A stretch of DNA of 56,146 nt from Victivallaceae bacterium. GTDB lineage: Bacteria > Verrucomicrobiota > Lentisphaeria > Victivallales > Victivallaceae. The DNA is taken from NCBI GenBank assembly GCA_028718375.1, contig JAQULZ010000004.1, positions 1 to 56,146 on the forward strand. The letters run 5' to 3'. Under the pieces are notes generated by a model that ran no database searches, was not told the origin of the DNA, and was given only the letters and a program-made list of their open reading frames with translations. Position numbers and translations under genes: made by a program. Shown piece by piece: positions 7,265 to 16,046 of the stretch (positions are counted from its first letter, which is position 1; every line of letters begins with the position of its first letter).

Positions 7265-9061
7265 GTGTCCGAACTTACTGCACAAGAGAAGATTTACCAT
7301 GGGATCGGGGCGTCTCCCGGAATTTCCATCGGAAAAGTCCTGCTTATCAGGCAGCACAGCACTTCCTACGTTAAACCGCCCGATGCGGCAATCGCTCCCG
7401 ACCAGATTGATTCCGAGCTGGCCCGGTTCGAATCGGCGCTGGAAAAAACCCGGACGGAACTCGAGAGTCTTCAAAGACGGGTGCAGAATAAACTGCAGGC
7501 GCGGGAGGCGAGTATCTTCGATGCCCATCTGCTCATTGTCGATGACCAGATGCTGTTGCGGGAGGTCGAAGACACGATAAGGGAACAGTTGACGACGGCC
7601 GAATGTGCTTTTTTCAGGATCATGGAACGTTATGTGACGGCAATTTCAGTAATGCCGGACCTCTATATAAAAGAGCGCGTTGCCGATATAAAAGACGTTG
7701 CTTCCAGGGTACTGGCCAATCTGCAGGGTACGCGGCGTCCGGTGCTCGATTATCTCGAAGAGCCGCGGATTATCATCGCCCACGATCTGACGCCGTCGGA
7801 CACGGTACTGCTTGACCGCCAGAAAGTACAGGCGTTTGCGATTGAAAGCGGAAGCAATACTTCGCATACGGCGATTCTGGCGCGCTCGATGCAGATCCCG
7901 GCGGTGGTGAATATCATAGGAAATATTGTCGACGAACTTGAAAACGGCACTGAAATAATCGTTGACGGTTTTATCGGTACGGTCATTGCCAATCCCAGCG
8001 AAAAAACCCGGACGGCTTATCAGCTGAAAGCGAAGGAAGAAGGGCGGTTTTACATCGATCTGATCCGGGAAAGCCGACTGCGTCCGGAAACGCTGGACGG
8101 CTTCACGATCCAGCTGGCGTCCAATATCGAGTCGCTCACCGATATCCAGACCGCGAAAAAATTCGGCACCAGCGGGGTTGGCTTGTTCCGGACCGAATAT
8201 ATGTACCTGGGGCGCGACGGTCTGCCGAGCGAGGAATCCCAGGTGGAAACGTTTGCGACCCTGATTCATGAAATGAACGGCGAACCGGTAGTCGTCCGCA
8301 CTCTGGATATCGGCGGCGACAAATATTCGGAGCACCTGTCGATCCGGGCGGAAGCCAATCCCTTTCTGGGACTGCGGGCGATCCGGCTTTGTCTGCATGA
8401 ATGTCAGGAGGTTTTCCGTACTCAGCTCCGTTCCCTGCTGCGCGCCGGGGCCTGCGGCAATCTGAAAATAATGCTCCCGATGATTTCCTGCATCGAAGAA
8501 GTGATCCAGGTCAAGGAACTGATCGAGGAACTCAAGGAAGAACTGTTCCGGGAAAAACTGCCGTTCAACCGGGATATTGAAGTCGGTATCATGATTGAAA
8601 CCCCGGCCGCGGCGCTGCTGGCCGAACACCTGGCGAAGATCGTCGATTTTTTCAGCATCGGCACCAATGACCTGATCCAGTATACCATTGCCATCGACCG
8701 CGATAACGACCGGGTCAATTATCTTTACGAACCAACTCATCCGGCCATTTTGCGGCTGCTGAAAATGGTAGTGGATGCGGCGAAACGCAATCGCATCTGG
8801 GTCAGTATTTGCGGTCAGATGGCGAGCAATCCGCAATACGTGCCGCTGCTGCTGGGAATGGGGGTGCACGAACTGAGCATGGTGCCGATGTCCCTCGGGG
8901 CAGTACGGCGCATCATCCGCAAACTCAAGATGCACGAAGCGGAAGTGGCGGTCGAAAAAGCCCTGAACTGTTCCAATGCCCGGGATGCGCTGAATATTTC
9001 GCTGGAACTGCTTAAAAAGATTTCCCCGGAAGTTACCGATCTGGCCATGCACGGGTTGTAA
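7265..9061 (+). CDS. ptsI: PTS Enzyme I (PEP-protein phosphotransferase)
   Basis: Enzyme I takes phosphate from phosphoenolpyruvate and passes it to HPr. The 598 residues have the expected order: an HPr-binding helical domain, the swivelling domain with the phospho-histidine His201 in GSNTSHTAILARS, and a C-terminal PEP-binding barrel with GLFRTEYMYL, TLDIGGDK, GIMIETPAA, FFSIGTNDLIQYT and the active-site cysteine in WVSICGQMA. There is no N-terminal GAF domain, so it is the classical rather than the nitrogen-PTS form. The start is GTG at 7265. The HAD gene begins 3 bases after its stop. Confidence 0.97.
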   Translation: MSELTAQEKIYHGIGASPGISIGKVLLIRQHSTSYVKPPDAAIAPDQIDSELARFESALEKTRTELESLQRRVQNKLQAREASIFDAHLLIVDDQMLLREVEDTIREQLTTAECAFFRIMERYVTAISVMPDLYIKERVADIKDVASRVLANLQGTRRPVLDYLEEPRIIIAHDLTPSDTVLLDRQKVQAFAIESGSNTSHTAILARSMQIPAVVNIIGNIVDELENGTEIIVDGFIGTVIANPSEKTRTAYQLKAKEEGRFYIDLIRESRLRPETLDGFTIQLASNIESLTDIQTAKKFGTSGVGLFRTEYMYLGRDGLPSEESQVETFATLIHEMNGEPVVVRTLDIGGDKYSEHLSIRAEANPFLGLRAIRLCLHECQEVFRTQLRSLLRAGACGNLKIMLPMISCIEEVIQVKELIEELKEELFREKLPFNRDIEVGIMIETPAAALLAEHLAKIVDFFSIGTNDLIQYTIAIDRDNDRVNYLYEPTHPAILRLLKMVVDAAKRNRIWVSICGQMASNPQYVPLLLGMGVHELSMVPMSLGAVRRIIRKLKMHEAEVAVEKALNCSNARDALNISLELLKKISPEVTDLAMHGL

Positions 9062-9064
9062 GAA

Positions 9065-9760
9065 ATGAAAGTCCGGATCAAGGTAATCGGTTTTGACGCG
9101 GACGATACGCTCTGGGACAATCAGCCGCACTTCGATGCGGTCATTGCGGAATTTACCGCTCTTTTACGCCCCTACTGTTCCGAAACCGCAGCTCACGAAT
9201 TTATCCATCGGCTTCAGGTGGAAAATCTGCCGCTTTACGGTTTCGGCGCGAAATCGCTGACCTTGTCGATGACCCAGGCCGCCTGCCGGTTGTCACACTA
9301 TCAGATCGGGGCGGCAGACATCGAACGGATCATCCGGCTCGGGCGGAAACTGCTCGCCATGCCGGTGAAGCTGCTGGATTCAGCCGAAGACGTGGTAAGG
9401 CGGCTTAAGGAGAAATACACTCTGATATTGATCACCAAAGGCGATCTGCTTGACCAGAAACGCAAACTGCGCGAATCCGGACTGGAGAAATATTTTCATC
9501 ATATCGAGATTCTGTGCGATAAGCAGGTGGAGGATTACCGGGAATTATTTGACCGTTTAAGGTTGCAGCCGGAGGAATTCGTCATGGTGGGAAATTCCCT
9601 GAAATCGGATATTATCCCGGTATTGGAGCTCAATGCCCATGCGGTTTATATCCCCTACCCCGCCACCTGGCAGCATGAAAACGTCGATAATTACGATCCG
9701 AACCACCAGAATTTCGTCCAAGTGGATAAGCTCGCCGACCTGCTGCCAATCCTGAGGTAA
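9065..9760 (+). CDS. HAD-superfamily hydrolase
   Basis: The protein has 231 residues. The nucleophile motif GFDADDTLWDN gives Asp11 and Asp13; motif II threonine is in LILITKGD (about 120-127), and the last motif is VMVGNSLKSD (173-182) with the metal-binding aspartate. A helical cap lies between about residues 20 and 95. Family knowledge says it is a phosphatase acting on a small molecule; the substrate cannot be read from sequence. It sits 3 bases after ptsI and is the third gene of that operon, so a link to sugar-phosphate metabolism is an inference. It converges on the PAS-domain gene downstream. Confidence 0.88.
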   Translation: MKVRIKVIGFDADDTLWDNQPHFDAVIAEFTALLRPYCSETAAHEFIHRLQVENLPLYGFGAKSLTLSMTQAACRLSHYQIGAADIERIIRLGRKLLAMPVKLLDSAEDVVRRLKEKYTLILITKGDLLDQKRKLRESGLEKYFHHIEILCDKQVEDYRELFDRLRLQPEEFVMVGNSLKSDIIPVLELNAHAVYIPYPATWQHENVDNYDPNHQNFVQVDKLADLLPILR

Positions 9761-9815
9761 AACTTCCCGGCGGCCGAAACCAATTATTTACCGGATGATT
9801 TGGCTATTAGGTATT

Positions 9816-11744
9816 TCAAAGGTTCGGTTGAATTCCGGACGGCAGTGATTTGATCTCCGTCACGGTAAAGGTAAAACCGTTGATGTCGATATTGAGCGGC
9901 GATAGACGCAGTAATACGTCGATAATGCGGCCGTCTTTGCGCTGAAACCGGGTTTTTACGGCAGCGATCGCAGTTCCGCGGGTTCCTTCATACTCAAGTC
10001 CGACCTGCCTGAAGGTCTCCTCGCTGGAATAAAGCATCCGGGCGTTTTTGCCGATCAGTTCATTTCTGGCATAACCGGTTATCCGGCACATTTGATCGTT
10101 CACCTGGATGAACACCCGCCGGGAAACTACCCCCATGCCGATTGGCGCGGTATGGAAAATACTTTGCAGTTGCTTTGTCTTGTGTTCCAGCCGGAGTTCT
10201 GCCAGTTTGAGCTCGGTAATGTCCACGATCACCAGGACGGAACCGTAAATTTCTCCTTCGGCATTGATGATCGGGGCAATGGTGAATTCCATGATTTTCC
10301 GTCCGAGGGAACACACCACGCTTTCCCGGCGCCGGGATTTCAGCATCCGCATATACAGCGTTTTCCCCGGCAGTCCGGGGAGATGATCGATTACCTCGTA
10401 ATAGCGTTTATTGATGATATCCGCTTGCTTTTTGGCCAGTATTTTCGCGGCGGCCACGTTGTATCTCATTATGCAGCATTCCCGGTTGAGCAGAAAAACG
10501 GCATTCGGTATCGCGTCAAAGGTGACCCGTAACTCATCCAGGGCGATTTTCAGGGCGGCGGCGATCTGCTTGCGTTCGGTAATATCAAAAATAATCCCGT
10601 TGAGCCAGACCTTGGTATCCTGACTGTAAACCTTCTGGCCTTTTTCGTAAACCCAGACAATATTGCCGTTTTTCCGGATAATCCGGTATTCTATTTCATA
10701 AGGCTTGTTCTCGGCGATTTTTTTTTCTACGGCCGCTTCCACCAGGGCTAAATCGTCAGGATGGATGATGCTGGCATAACTCCGGACGTTGTTATTGATG
10801 AAATCCGACGCCGGATACCCGGAAATCTTCTCTATTTCCTGTACCATGTACTGCATAGTCAAATGTCGGTCGGCATGGCGGAGATAAACAATGCCCGGAA
10901 TGTTCTTTATCAGGCTTTGAAACTGTTTTTCGCTTTGCTGGAGAGCTTCTTCAATCTGCCGCATCGCCGATACGTCCAGGAAAGAAGCTATCCGCCAGGA
11001 ATTATCCGGAATAACGCTGATCGTCAAAAAAATATCCCGCACCCAGTCCCGCCCGCCGGTCATTCTGAATTCATAATTCAGCAGCGACAGGTTATGGTCT
11101 ACGCTCAGGTTATGCGGAACTTCCACCTTTTTCAGGTCTTCTGCAAAGACGAAGTCCTGCCATCTGGATTTTCCTTCCAATTGTTTTTTCGAATAGCCGC
11201 ATAATTTCACAAAAGCGTTATTAACCATGAGCAGCGTTCCGTCCCCGGCCAGAATCGCCATCGCGACACTGGCGTTTTCAAACACGAAATCGTATTTTCG
11301 TTCACTCTGGCGCAGGGCCTGCTCAAGTTCCGCCAGTTGTTTTTCCATTTTCAATTCATGGAGAGTTTTTTCAATCAACGCCGGCAGCAGGTCCAGGAAG
11401 CCGGTTTCTTTGATCAGGTACTCATATGCTCCCTGTTTCAACATCCGGGCCGCCTGCTTTTCTTCGTGGGAAGCCGTCATGATGATAAATGGCGCCGCCA
11501 GACCGCGCTGCCGCAAAGCTTTTATCAGTTCGGTTGCCCGCAGGTCCGGCAGTTTGTAATCCAGCAGCAACAGCACCTCCGGATTCTCCGTTATCCGGCT
11601 GAAGGCGGATTCGCCGCTGAACACGCCGTCGACGGCGTAACCGGCCGCGCGGAGCTGGTCCTGGACTTGCAGGTTTGTTTTCCGGTCGCCGTCAATTACC
11701 AGGATCGATTCCGGGATCGATTTTCGGCTCTCGCTTGCTTTCAT
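9816..11744 (-). CDS. Receiver domain with four PAS domains, no output domain
   Basis: The preferred start is ATG 11744, with GGAG eight bases upstream, giving 642 residues. Residues about 12-130 form a response-regulator receiver domain (ILVIDGD, phospho-acceptor aspartate in LLLLDYKLPD at residue 62, IMTAS). Four PAS domains follow at roughly 150-265, 270-395, 395-510 and 510-625, the second of PAS_3 type with a PAC segment (IEYRIIRKNGNIVWVYEKG). There is no histidine kinase, GGDEF, EAL, HD or DNA-binding domain; it ends a few residues after the last PAS (EIKSLPSGIQPNL). It may be an adaptor or sink in a phosphorelay, or the remainder of a longer kinase. No partner kinase is adjacent. Confidence 0.88.
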   Translation of the reverse strand: MKASESRKSIPESILVIDGDRKTNLQVQDQLRAAGYAVDGVFSGESAFSRITENPEVLLLLDYKLPDLRATELIKALRQRGLAAPFIIMTASHEEKQAARMLKQGAYEYLIKETGFLDLLPALIEKTLHELKMEKQLAELEQALRQSERKYDFVFENASVAMAILAGDGTLLMVNNAFVKLCGYSKKQLEGKSRWQDFVFAEDLKKVEVPHNLSVDHNLSLLNYEFRMTGGRDWVRDIFLTISVIPDNSWRIASFLDVSAMRQIEEALQQSEKQFQSLIKNIPGIVYLRHADRHLTMQYMVQEIEKISGYPASDFINNNVRSYASIIHPDDLALVEAAVEKKIAENKPYEIEYRIIRKNGNIVWVYEKGQKVYSQDTKVWLNGIIFDITERKQIAAALKIALDELRVTFDAIPNAVFLLNRECCIMRYNVAAAKILAKKQADIINKRYYEVIDHLPGLPGKTLYMRMLKSRRRESVVCSLGRKIMEFTIAPIINAEGEIYGSVLVIVDITELKLAELRLEHKTKQLQSIFHTAPIGMGVVSRRVFIQVNDQMCRITGYARNELIGKNARMLYSSEETFRQVGLEYEGTRGTAIAAVKTRFQRKDGRIIDVLLRLSPLNIDINGFTFTVTEIKSLPSGIQPNL

Positions 11745-11831
11745 TATCAGACTCCGGCACAAAAAAGAAACCGGCGGACAGCCGGGCTTGAACTTCCTCT
11801 TTTAATAGGATACATCCGGAACATGCTTAAA

Positions 11832-12737
11832 TCAACCGTTTTCGACGTTTTCGGTGGCGGTTTCACAGTATTTCCGGAATCGGCATTCCGGACAATTCCC
11901 GGGACTGCGGGGAAAATCGGCTTCGGAAACGGTATCGCGGCCGGTCGCCGCTGCCAGCATTCCGGCGGCGCTGGCTTTAACATAAGCGATCAGTTCACTG
12001 ACATTCACCGCAGCAGCGGAAATTCCCGTGGTTTCTCCGCAAGTCAAATCGAAATTCAAAGTTACGACGCGTTCCGGAGCAATCCTCAGCTTATTGAAGG
12101 CGTAAATCTTATGGAGGGCGGCGGCATGATGAAGCCGGACGGGATCAGTACGGCCGTTATTGAGGGTGAGGAATTTCAGCCGGCCGTCTTCCTGCCAGAT
12201 AACGGCCGGCGCCAGCCAGGTTTTGATTTTGCCGACATAGGCGGCCGCCGGGAAGGAAAAGGTTTTCCGCTCCAAATACGGAATCTTTCCCAAATAATCC
12301 GTCAATCCGCTTTCAATCAGCTGATCGATCCATGTATTCAGGAGCTGCGCTCCGCGCTCGGTCAGCGCGTTGATTTCCTCCAGACCGTAGTACAACTCGA
12401 AAAGATTCAGTTGCTGCGGGTCAGCGCGCCACTCGCGCAATGAAACCGAACGCATGCCCCGGCGAAAATTGCGGCGGGCGGCCAGGCGGAAGTTGAAATT
12501 TTCCGGGTTTTCGTAAAAAAAGCCGCGCAGGACGGCGGTGCAAAGCGCGGTAAGCCATAATTCCAGTTTCTGCAGTTTCTTGAGCCGGTAAAGCAATTCC
12601 GTTCCGGAACCGAATTCGAACCCGCCGGCCGCCCCGTAATAATGATAGAAATAAGCCCGGGGACAGAAGCTGAACAGGTGATCCCGGCTCAATGACCAGG
12701 AAAACTCCGTTTCGCCCCAGGTCAATTCTTCATTCAT
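11832..12737 (-). CDS. PD-(D/E)XK-like protein with four conserved-type cysteines
   Basis: From ATG 12737 (GGAG site) the protein has 301 residues. SLSRDHLFSFCPRAYFYHYYG at 16-36 is the typical start of RecB/Cas4-like PD-(D/E)XK proteins, and NCPECRFRKYC near the end gives Cys282, Cys285 and Cys291. With Cys25 these match the four-cysteine Fe-S arrangement of AddB/Cas4-type nucleases. The catalytic segment looks altered: where family members read G-x-I-D and D-x-K, this one has YVGKIKTWLAPAV and LKFLTLNNGRT, with no clear D-x-K. It may have kept the fold and cluster but lost nuclease activity. It is the last gene of the SPFH/ABC/P-ATPase operon, 80 bases after the ABC gene. Confidence 0.65.
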   Translation of the reverse strand: MNEELTWGETEFSWSLSRDHLFSFCPRAYFYHYYGAAGGFEFGSGTELLYRLKKLQKLELWLTALCTAVLRGFFYENPENFNFRLAARRNFRRGMRSVSLREWRADPQQLNLFELYYGLEEINALTERGAQLLNTWIDQLIESGLTDYLGKIPYLERKTFSFPAAAYVGKIKTWLAPAVIWQEDGRLKFLTLNNGRTDPVRLHHAAALHKIYAFNKLRIAPERVVTLNFDLTCGETTGISAAAVNVSELIAYVKASAAGMLAAATGRDTVSEADFPRSPGNCPECRFRKYCETATENVENG

Positions 12738-12817
12738 TCTCCGTCTCCGGCGGTTTTTTTCGGGTGGTACGGCATTAACCAAATTTGTGAACGGCAGAAG
12801 CCCGGGGTCAGGTGACG

Positions 12818-14005
12818 TTATTTGTTGCCGAGAAGGTCTTTAAGTTTTTCGTTCGCTGCGGCGAGGTGCGCCGTGGTTTCACTTTCCGGTTGATTTTTTT
12901 CCGGTTGCCGGCCGGCAGTCTTTTCGGCGGTCAGTTCCTGAACCCGGATATTTTCCGCTGCGGCTTTGAGCTTTTCGGCCCGGGCCGCGGCCGCGGCCTT
13001 CTCCCGCGCGATTTCGGCTTCCGATTTGACCGGTTTCTCTCCGCCGCCGAGCAGTTCCGCAAGCACGGCGGATTTATCCTCCTCCGCGCTCAGAAAATGC
13101 GCGATCTGCCCGCCGCTGGTTACCCCGGAAGTCTCGACGCTTTCCGCCTTGGCCTGGTCAATGACGCTGAGGAAAAATTCCTCCAGCGTCCGGCGCGGAT
13201 GGTCGATGACGAATTCTTCGCCCTGGAGATTTTCCCGCAGCAATTTAATGACTTTTGCGGTAACTTCCGGCTTCAGCAGCGGCATGGTGATGCGGCTGGC
13301 GTCGGTATCGGTCAGTAATTCGTTCAGGGCGCCTTCGGCGCGGATTTTACCGCCGTAAAGGATAATGGCGCGGTCGCAGATGTCCTGGACATCACTCAAT
13401 AAATGACTGGTGATCAAAACCGTTTTGCCGCGCTTTTTCAGCAGCAGGATCAGCTCTTTCACCTCTTTGCAGCCGATCGGGTCGAGACCGGCAGTGGGTT
13501 CGTCCAGGATCAGCAGATCAGGATCATTGATCATCGCCTGGGCCAGACCGATGCGGCGCGCCATGCCTTTGGAAAACTCGCCCACCGGGCGGCGGCGGAC
13601 ATGGCTTAAACCGACCATGTCCAGCAACTGTTCGCTGCGCTGCCGGCGTTCCGTTTTCGACAAATTGAACAAGGCGCCGAAAAAATCCAGCGTTTCCATG
13701 GCCGTCAGATGTTTGTAAAGATAAGATTCTTCGGGAAGATAGCCGATGTTTTTCTTGATTTCGACGGCATTGGGCGAGCGCCCGAACACGGTAAGCGCAC
13801 CGGCGGTCGGATACAGCAGTCCGAGAATCATCTTGACCGTCGTGGATTTGCCGGAGCCGTTGGGCCCGAGCAATCCGAGCACTTCGCCTTCCCGGACTTC
13901 AAAATCGATGTCATTCACCGCCCGCGCCTTCGGGCGGTTCCAGAAATCCCGGAAAATCTTGGTCAGTCCCACGGCTTTGACAATTGGTGCTTTTTGCTCT
14001 GCCAT
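12818..14005 (-). CDS. ABC transporter ATP-binding protein (ABC-2/CcmA type) with charged C-terminal tail
   Basis: A 395-residue ABC ATPase. Walker A is GLLGPNGSGKST (about 44-55), the signature is GEFSKGMARR (142-151) in place of LSGGQ, Walker B is LLILDEPTAGLDP (164-176), and the H-loop is in LITSHLLSDV. Overall it resembles NatA/CcmA-type subunits. Residues about 300-395 are a long charged, alanine/glutamate/lysine-rich tail likely to form a coiled coil, which is unusual. No ABC permease lies in the operon; the only multi-span proteins next to it are the P-type ATPase (17 bases upstream) and the 7-TM SPFH protein. It may pair with a permease elsewhere or with one of these neighbours. Confidence 0.9.
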   Translation of the reverse strand: MAEQKAPIVKAVGLTKIFRDFWNRPKARAVNDIDFEVREGEVLGLLGPNGSGKSTTVKMILGLLYPTAGALTVFGRSPNAVEIKKNIGYLPEESYLYKHLTAMETLDFFGALFNLSKTERRQRSEQLLDMVGLSHVRRRPVGEFSKGMARRIGLAQAMINDPDLLILDEPTAGLDPIGCKEVKELILLLKKRGKTVLITSHLLSDVQDICDRAIILYGGKIRAEGALNELLTDTDASRITMPLLKPEVTAKVIKLLRENLQGEEFVIDHPRRTLEEFFLSVIDQAKAESVETSGVTSGGQIAHFLSAEEDKSAVLAELLGGGEKPVKSEAEIAREKAAAAARAEKLKAAAENIRVQELTAEKTAGRQPEKNQPESETTAHLAAANEKLKDLLGNK

Positions 14006-14022
14006 ATTATGCTGTCCTAATG

Positions 14023-16029
14023 TTATTCCCGGCGGGCGGCGCGGCTTTCTTCCAGGGTCAGTTCTTCCCCGACCCGGACTAATCTGGCGCTGTTAAAAAT
14101 AATTAATAACGTACTCAAAGTATGCAGTATCGCCGCCTGTACCGGCCCGAGTTTGCCGAAGGCCGCCAGCACCATGCCGCCCAGCACGAACAGCAGCCCG
14201 ACGGATAAATTCTGATTGATGACGGTACGCATTTTCCGGGACAGGAAAATGAGCATCGGAACCCGGCGCAAGTCATTGGTCATCAGCGCGATCGAGGCGC
14301 TGTTGACCGCGATATCGCTGCCGATCGCCCCCATGGCGATGCTCAGATCGCCGGCGGCCAGCGCCGGCGCGTCATTGACCCCGTCACCGACGAAGGCCAC
14401 GCGCGCGGATTTTTTGATCGTTTCGACGTATTCGACTTTGTCTTCGGGCAGACAGCCGGCGCGGTATTCATCGGTCTGAAGGCTGGCGGCGATGGTTTTC
14501 GCCACGGACTCGCGGTCGCCGGTAACCATGGCGCAATGTCTGATGCCGAGCGTCTTAAGATCGCTCAATATCTGAGGCGCCTCGTTGCGGAGTTTGTCCT
14601 TGAAGCCGATCCAGCCGATGATTTTGTCGCCGCTGGCCACATAAACCACGCTCATGCCGTGCGATTCGTCGTCGTGATGGGTTCCGACCGCGATACCCAT
14701 TTTTTCAAGCCAGGCGGCGCGGCCGACCCGGATGAGCTTTCTGCCGACAGTCGCTTCGACGCCTTTGCCGTGTTCTTCTTTGGCAGATTCGATTTTATCC
14801 AGTTCCACGCCCGCTTCCTGCGCCAGTTTCTGCAGCGCAACAGCCGTCGGATGGTTGCTGTGAACTTCCGCGGAAGCGGCGATCTTCAGCAGTTCCGCCG
14901 GTGAAAGTTTACCGATCGGACTGAGTTTGGCCACGGAGAGGATGCCGTCGGTCAAAGTCCCGGTCTTATCGAAAATGAACGCCCGGATTTTGGCCGCCAG
15001 TTCCAGATGACTGATGTTTTTAATGAAAATCCCCAGCCGGGCCGCCGCGGCGACCGCAGCGACCACTGCGGTGGGCGTCGCCAGCACAATGGCGCAGGGA
15101 CAGGCGATGACCATTAAGGTAATCACCCGTTCCATGCTCTGAGTGAACGACCAGGTCACTCCGGCCAGCATCAGGATGGTCGGGGTGTAATAGCCGGCGT
15201 AACGGTCGATGATCCGAACGATGGGAGTGCGGGAACTTTCCGCCGCCAGAATCATTTCCTTGACTTTGCCCAGCGTCGTATCTTCGCCGACCTTGGTAAC
15301 CTGCATTTCAATCTGTCCGGTCAGGTTCTGGGTACCGGCAAAAACATCATCGCCGGCGGCTTTGTCCAGCGGCAGGGATTCACCGGTAATGGAGGCCTGG
15401 TTAACGGCGCTCTCGCCCTTGATAACGCGGCCGTCGACCGGAAAATTCTCCCCCGGCCGCACACTGATGACATCCCCGACTTTGAGTTCCAGAGCCTGGA
15501 CTTCCACTTCCCTGCCGTTTACTATCCTGCGGGCAGTGTTCGGAGTCAGCTTGACCAGTTCCTCGATGGAACGCTGCGCCCCGCTGGCCGTCCGGGATTC
15601 GATGATGATGGTCGCCAGCAGGAAAAACGCGATCAGCCCGGCGGTTTGGAAATCACCCCCGGCCATAGCCGCCAGAATTGCCAGCGCCACCAGTTCGTTC
15701 ATGTAAACCTGACCTTTGACCAGGTCTTTGACGGCAGTGAAAATGATCGGACCGGCCAGCGTGGCCGCGCCGATAATGGCGCTGAACATGGCGGCGAAAG
15801 TCTGATCCGGCAGCAGCCGTTCCAGGAGATAGGAATTGACGATGAAGAAACCGCCGACAACCGCAATACCCACTTTTCCCATGGTACGGTCATGCCCGGC
15901 GCCCTCGGATACGTTGCCGCAAACCGGACAAGTCACACCCCGGTCGTGCCGATGACCATTGCCGCTCTGACGATGATTACCATGCCGCTGTTCATGGGCA
16001 GATTCCGTTGAATTCAAGGCTTCAGCCAT
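14023..16029 (-). CDS. P1B-type heavy-metal translocating ATPase, His-rich N-terminus
   Basis: The protein has 668 residues. The N-terminus is histidine-rich (HEQRHGNHRQ and HRHD, residues 12-29) and followed by CPVC (34-37), suggesting transition-metal binding instead of a classical HMA domain. Core motifs are TGES (215-218), the ion-binding CPC in the sixth helix (310-312), phosphorylated Asp354 in DKTGT, the HP motif (NHPTA, 391-395) and VGDGVNDAPALA. The last helices contain LHTLSTLLIIFNSARL. CPC with this ending suggests efflux of Zn/Cd/Co or Cu, but specificity is not settled. It sits 17 bases after the third SPFH gene and 17 before the ABC gene. The start has GGGGAA upstream. Confidence 0.95.
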   Translation of the reverse strand: MAEALNSTESAHEQRHGNHRQSGNGHRHDRGVTCPVCGNVSEGAGHDRTMGKVGIAVVGGFFIVNSYLLERLLPDQTFAAMFSAIIGAATLAGPIIFTAVKDLVKGQVYMNELVALAILAAMAGGDFQTAGLIAFFLLATIIIESRTASGAQRSIEELVKLTPNTARRIVNGREVEVQALELKVGDVISVRPGENFPVDGRVIKGESAVNQASITGESLPLDKAAGDDVFAGTQNLTGQIEMQVTKVGEDTTLGKVKEMILAAESSRTPIVRIIDRYAGYYTPTILMLAGVTWSFTQSMERVITLMVIACPCAIVLATPTAVVAAVAAAARLGIFIKNISHLELAAKIRAFIFDKTGTLTDGILSVAKLSPIGKLSPAELLKIAASAEVHSNHPTAVALQKLAQEAGVELDKIESAKEEHGKGVEATVGRKLIRVGRAAWLEKMGIAVGTHHDDESHGMSVVYVASGDKIIGWIGFKDKLRNEAPQILSDLKTLGIRHCAMVTGDRESVAKTIAASLQTDEYRAGCLPEDKVEYVETIKKSARVAFVGDGVNDAPALAAGDLSIAMGAIGSDIAVNSASIALMTNDLRRVPMLIFLSRKMRTVINQNLSVGLLFVLGGMVLAAFGKLGPVQAAILHTLSTLLIIFNSARLVRVGEELTLEESRAARRE

Positions 16030-16046
16030 TTGTCAGTTCCCCTGGT

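Noticed and set aside
7646..9130. A 494-codon open frame opposite ptsI
   Set aside because: The ptsI product has all Enzyme I motifs; the opposite frame is a by-product of codon use.
9756..9815. Bidirectional terminator between the HAD gene and the PAS gene
   Set aside because: No stem of useful length followed by a T-run is visible on either strand.
12818..14005. A complete ABC exporter with the neighbouring genes
   Set aside because: No typical ABC permease is encoded beside it; pairing with the 7-TM SPFH protein is speculation and left as a finding only.
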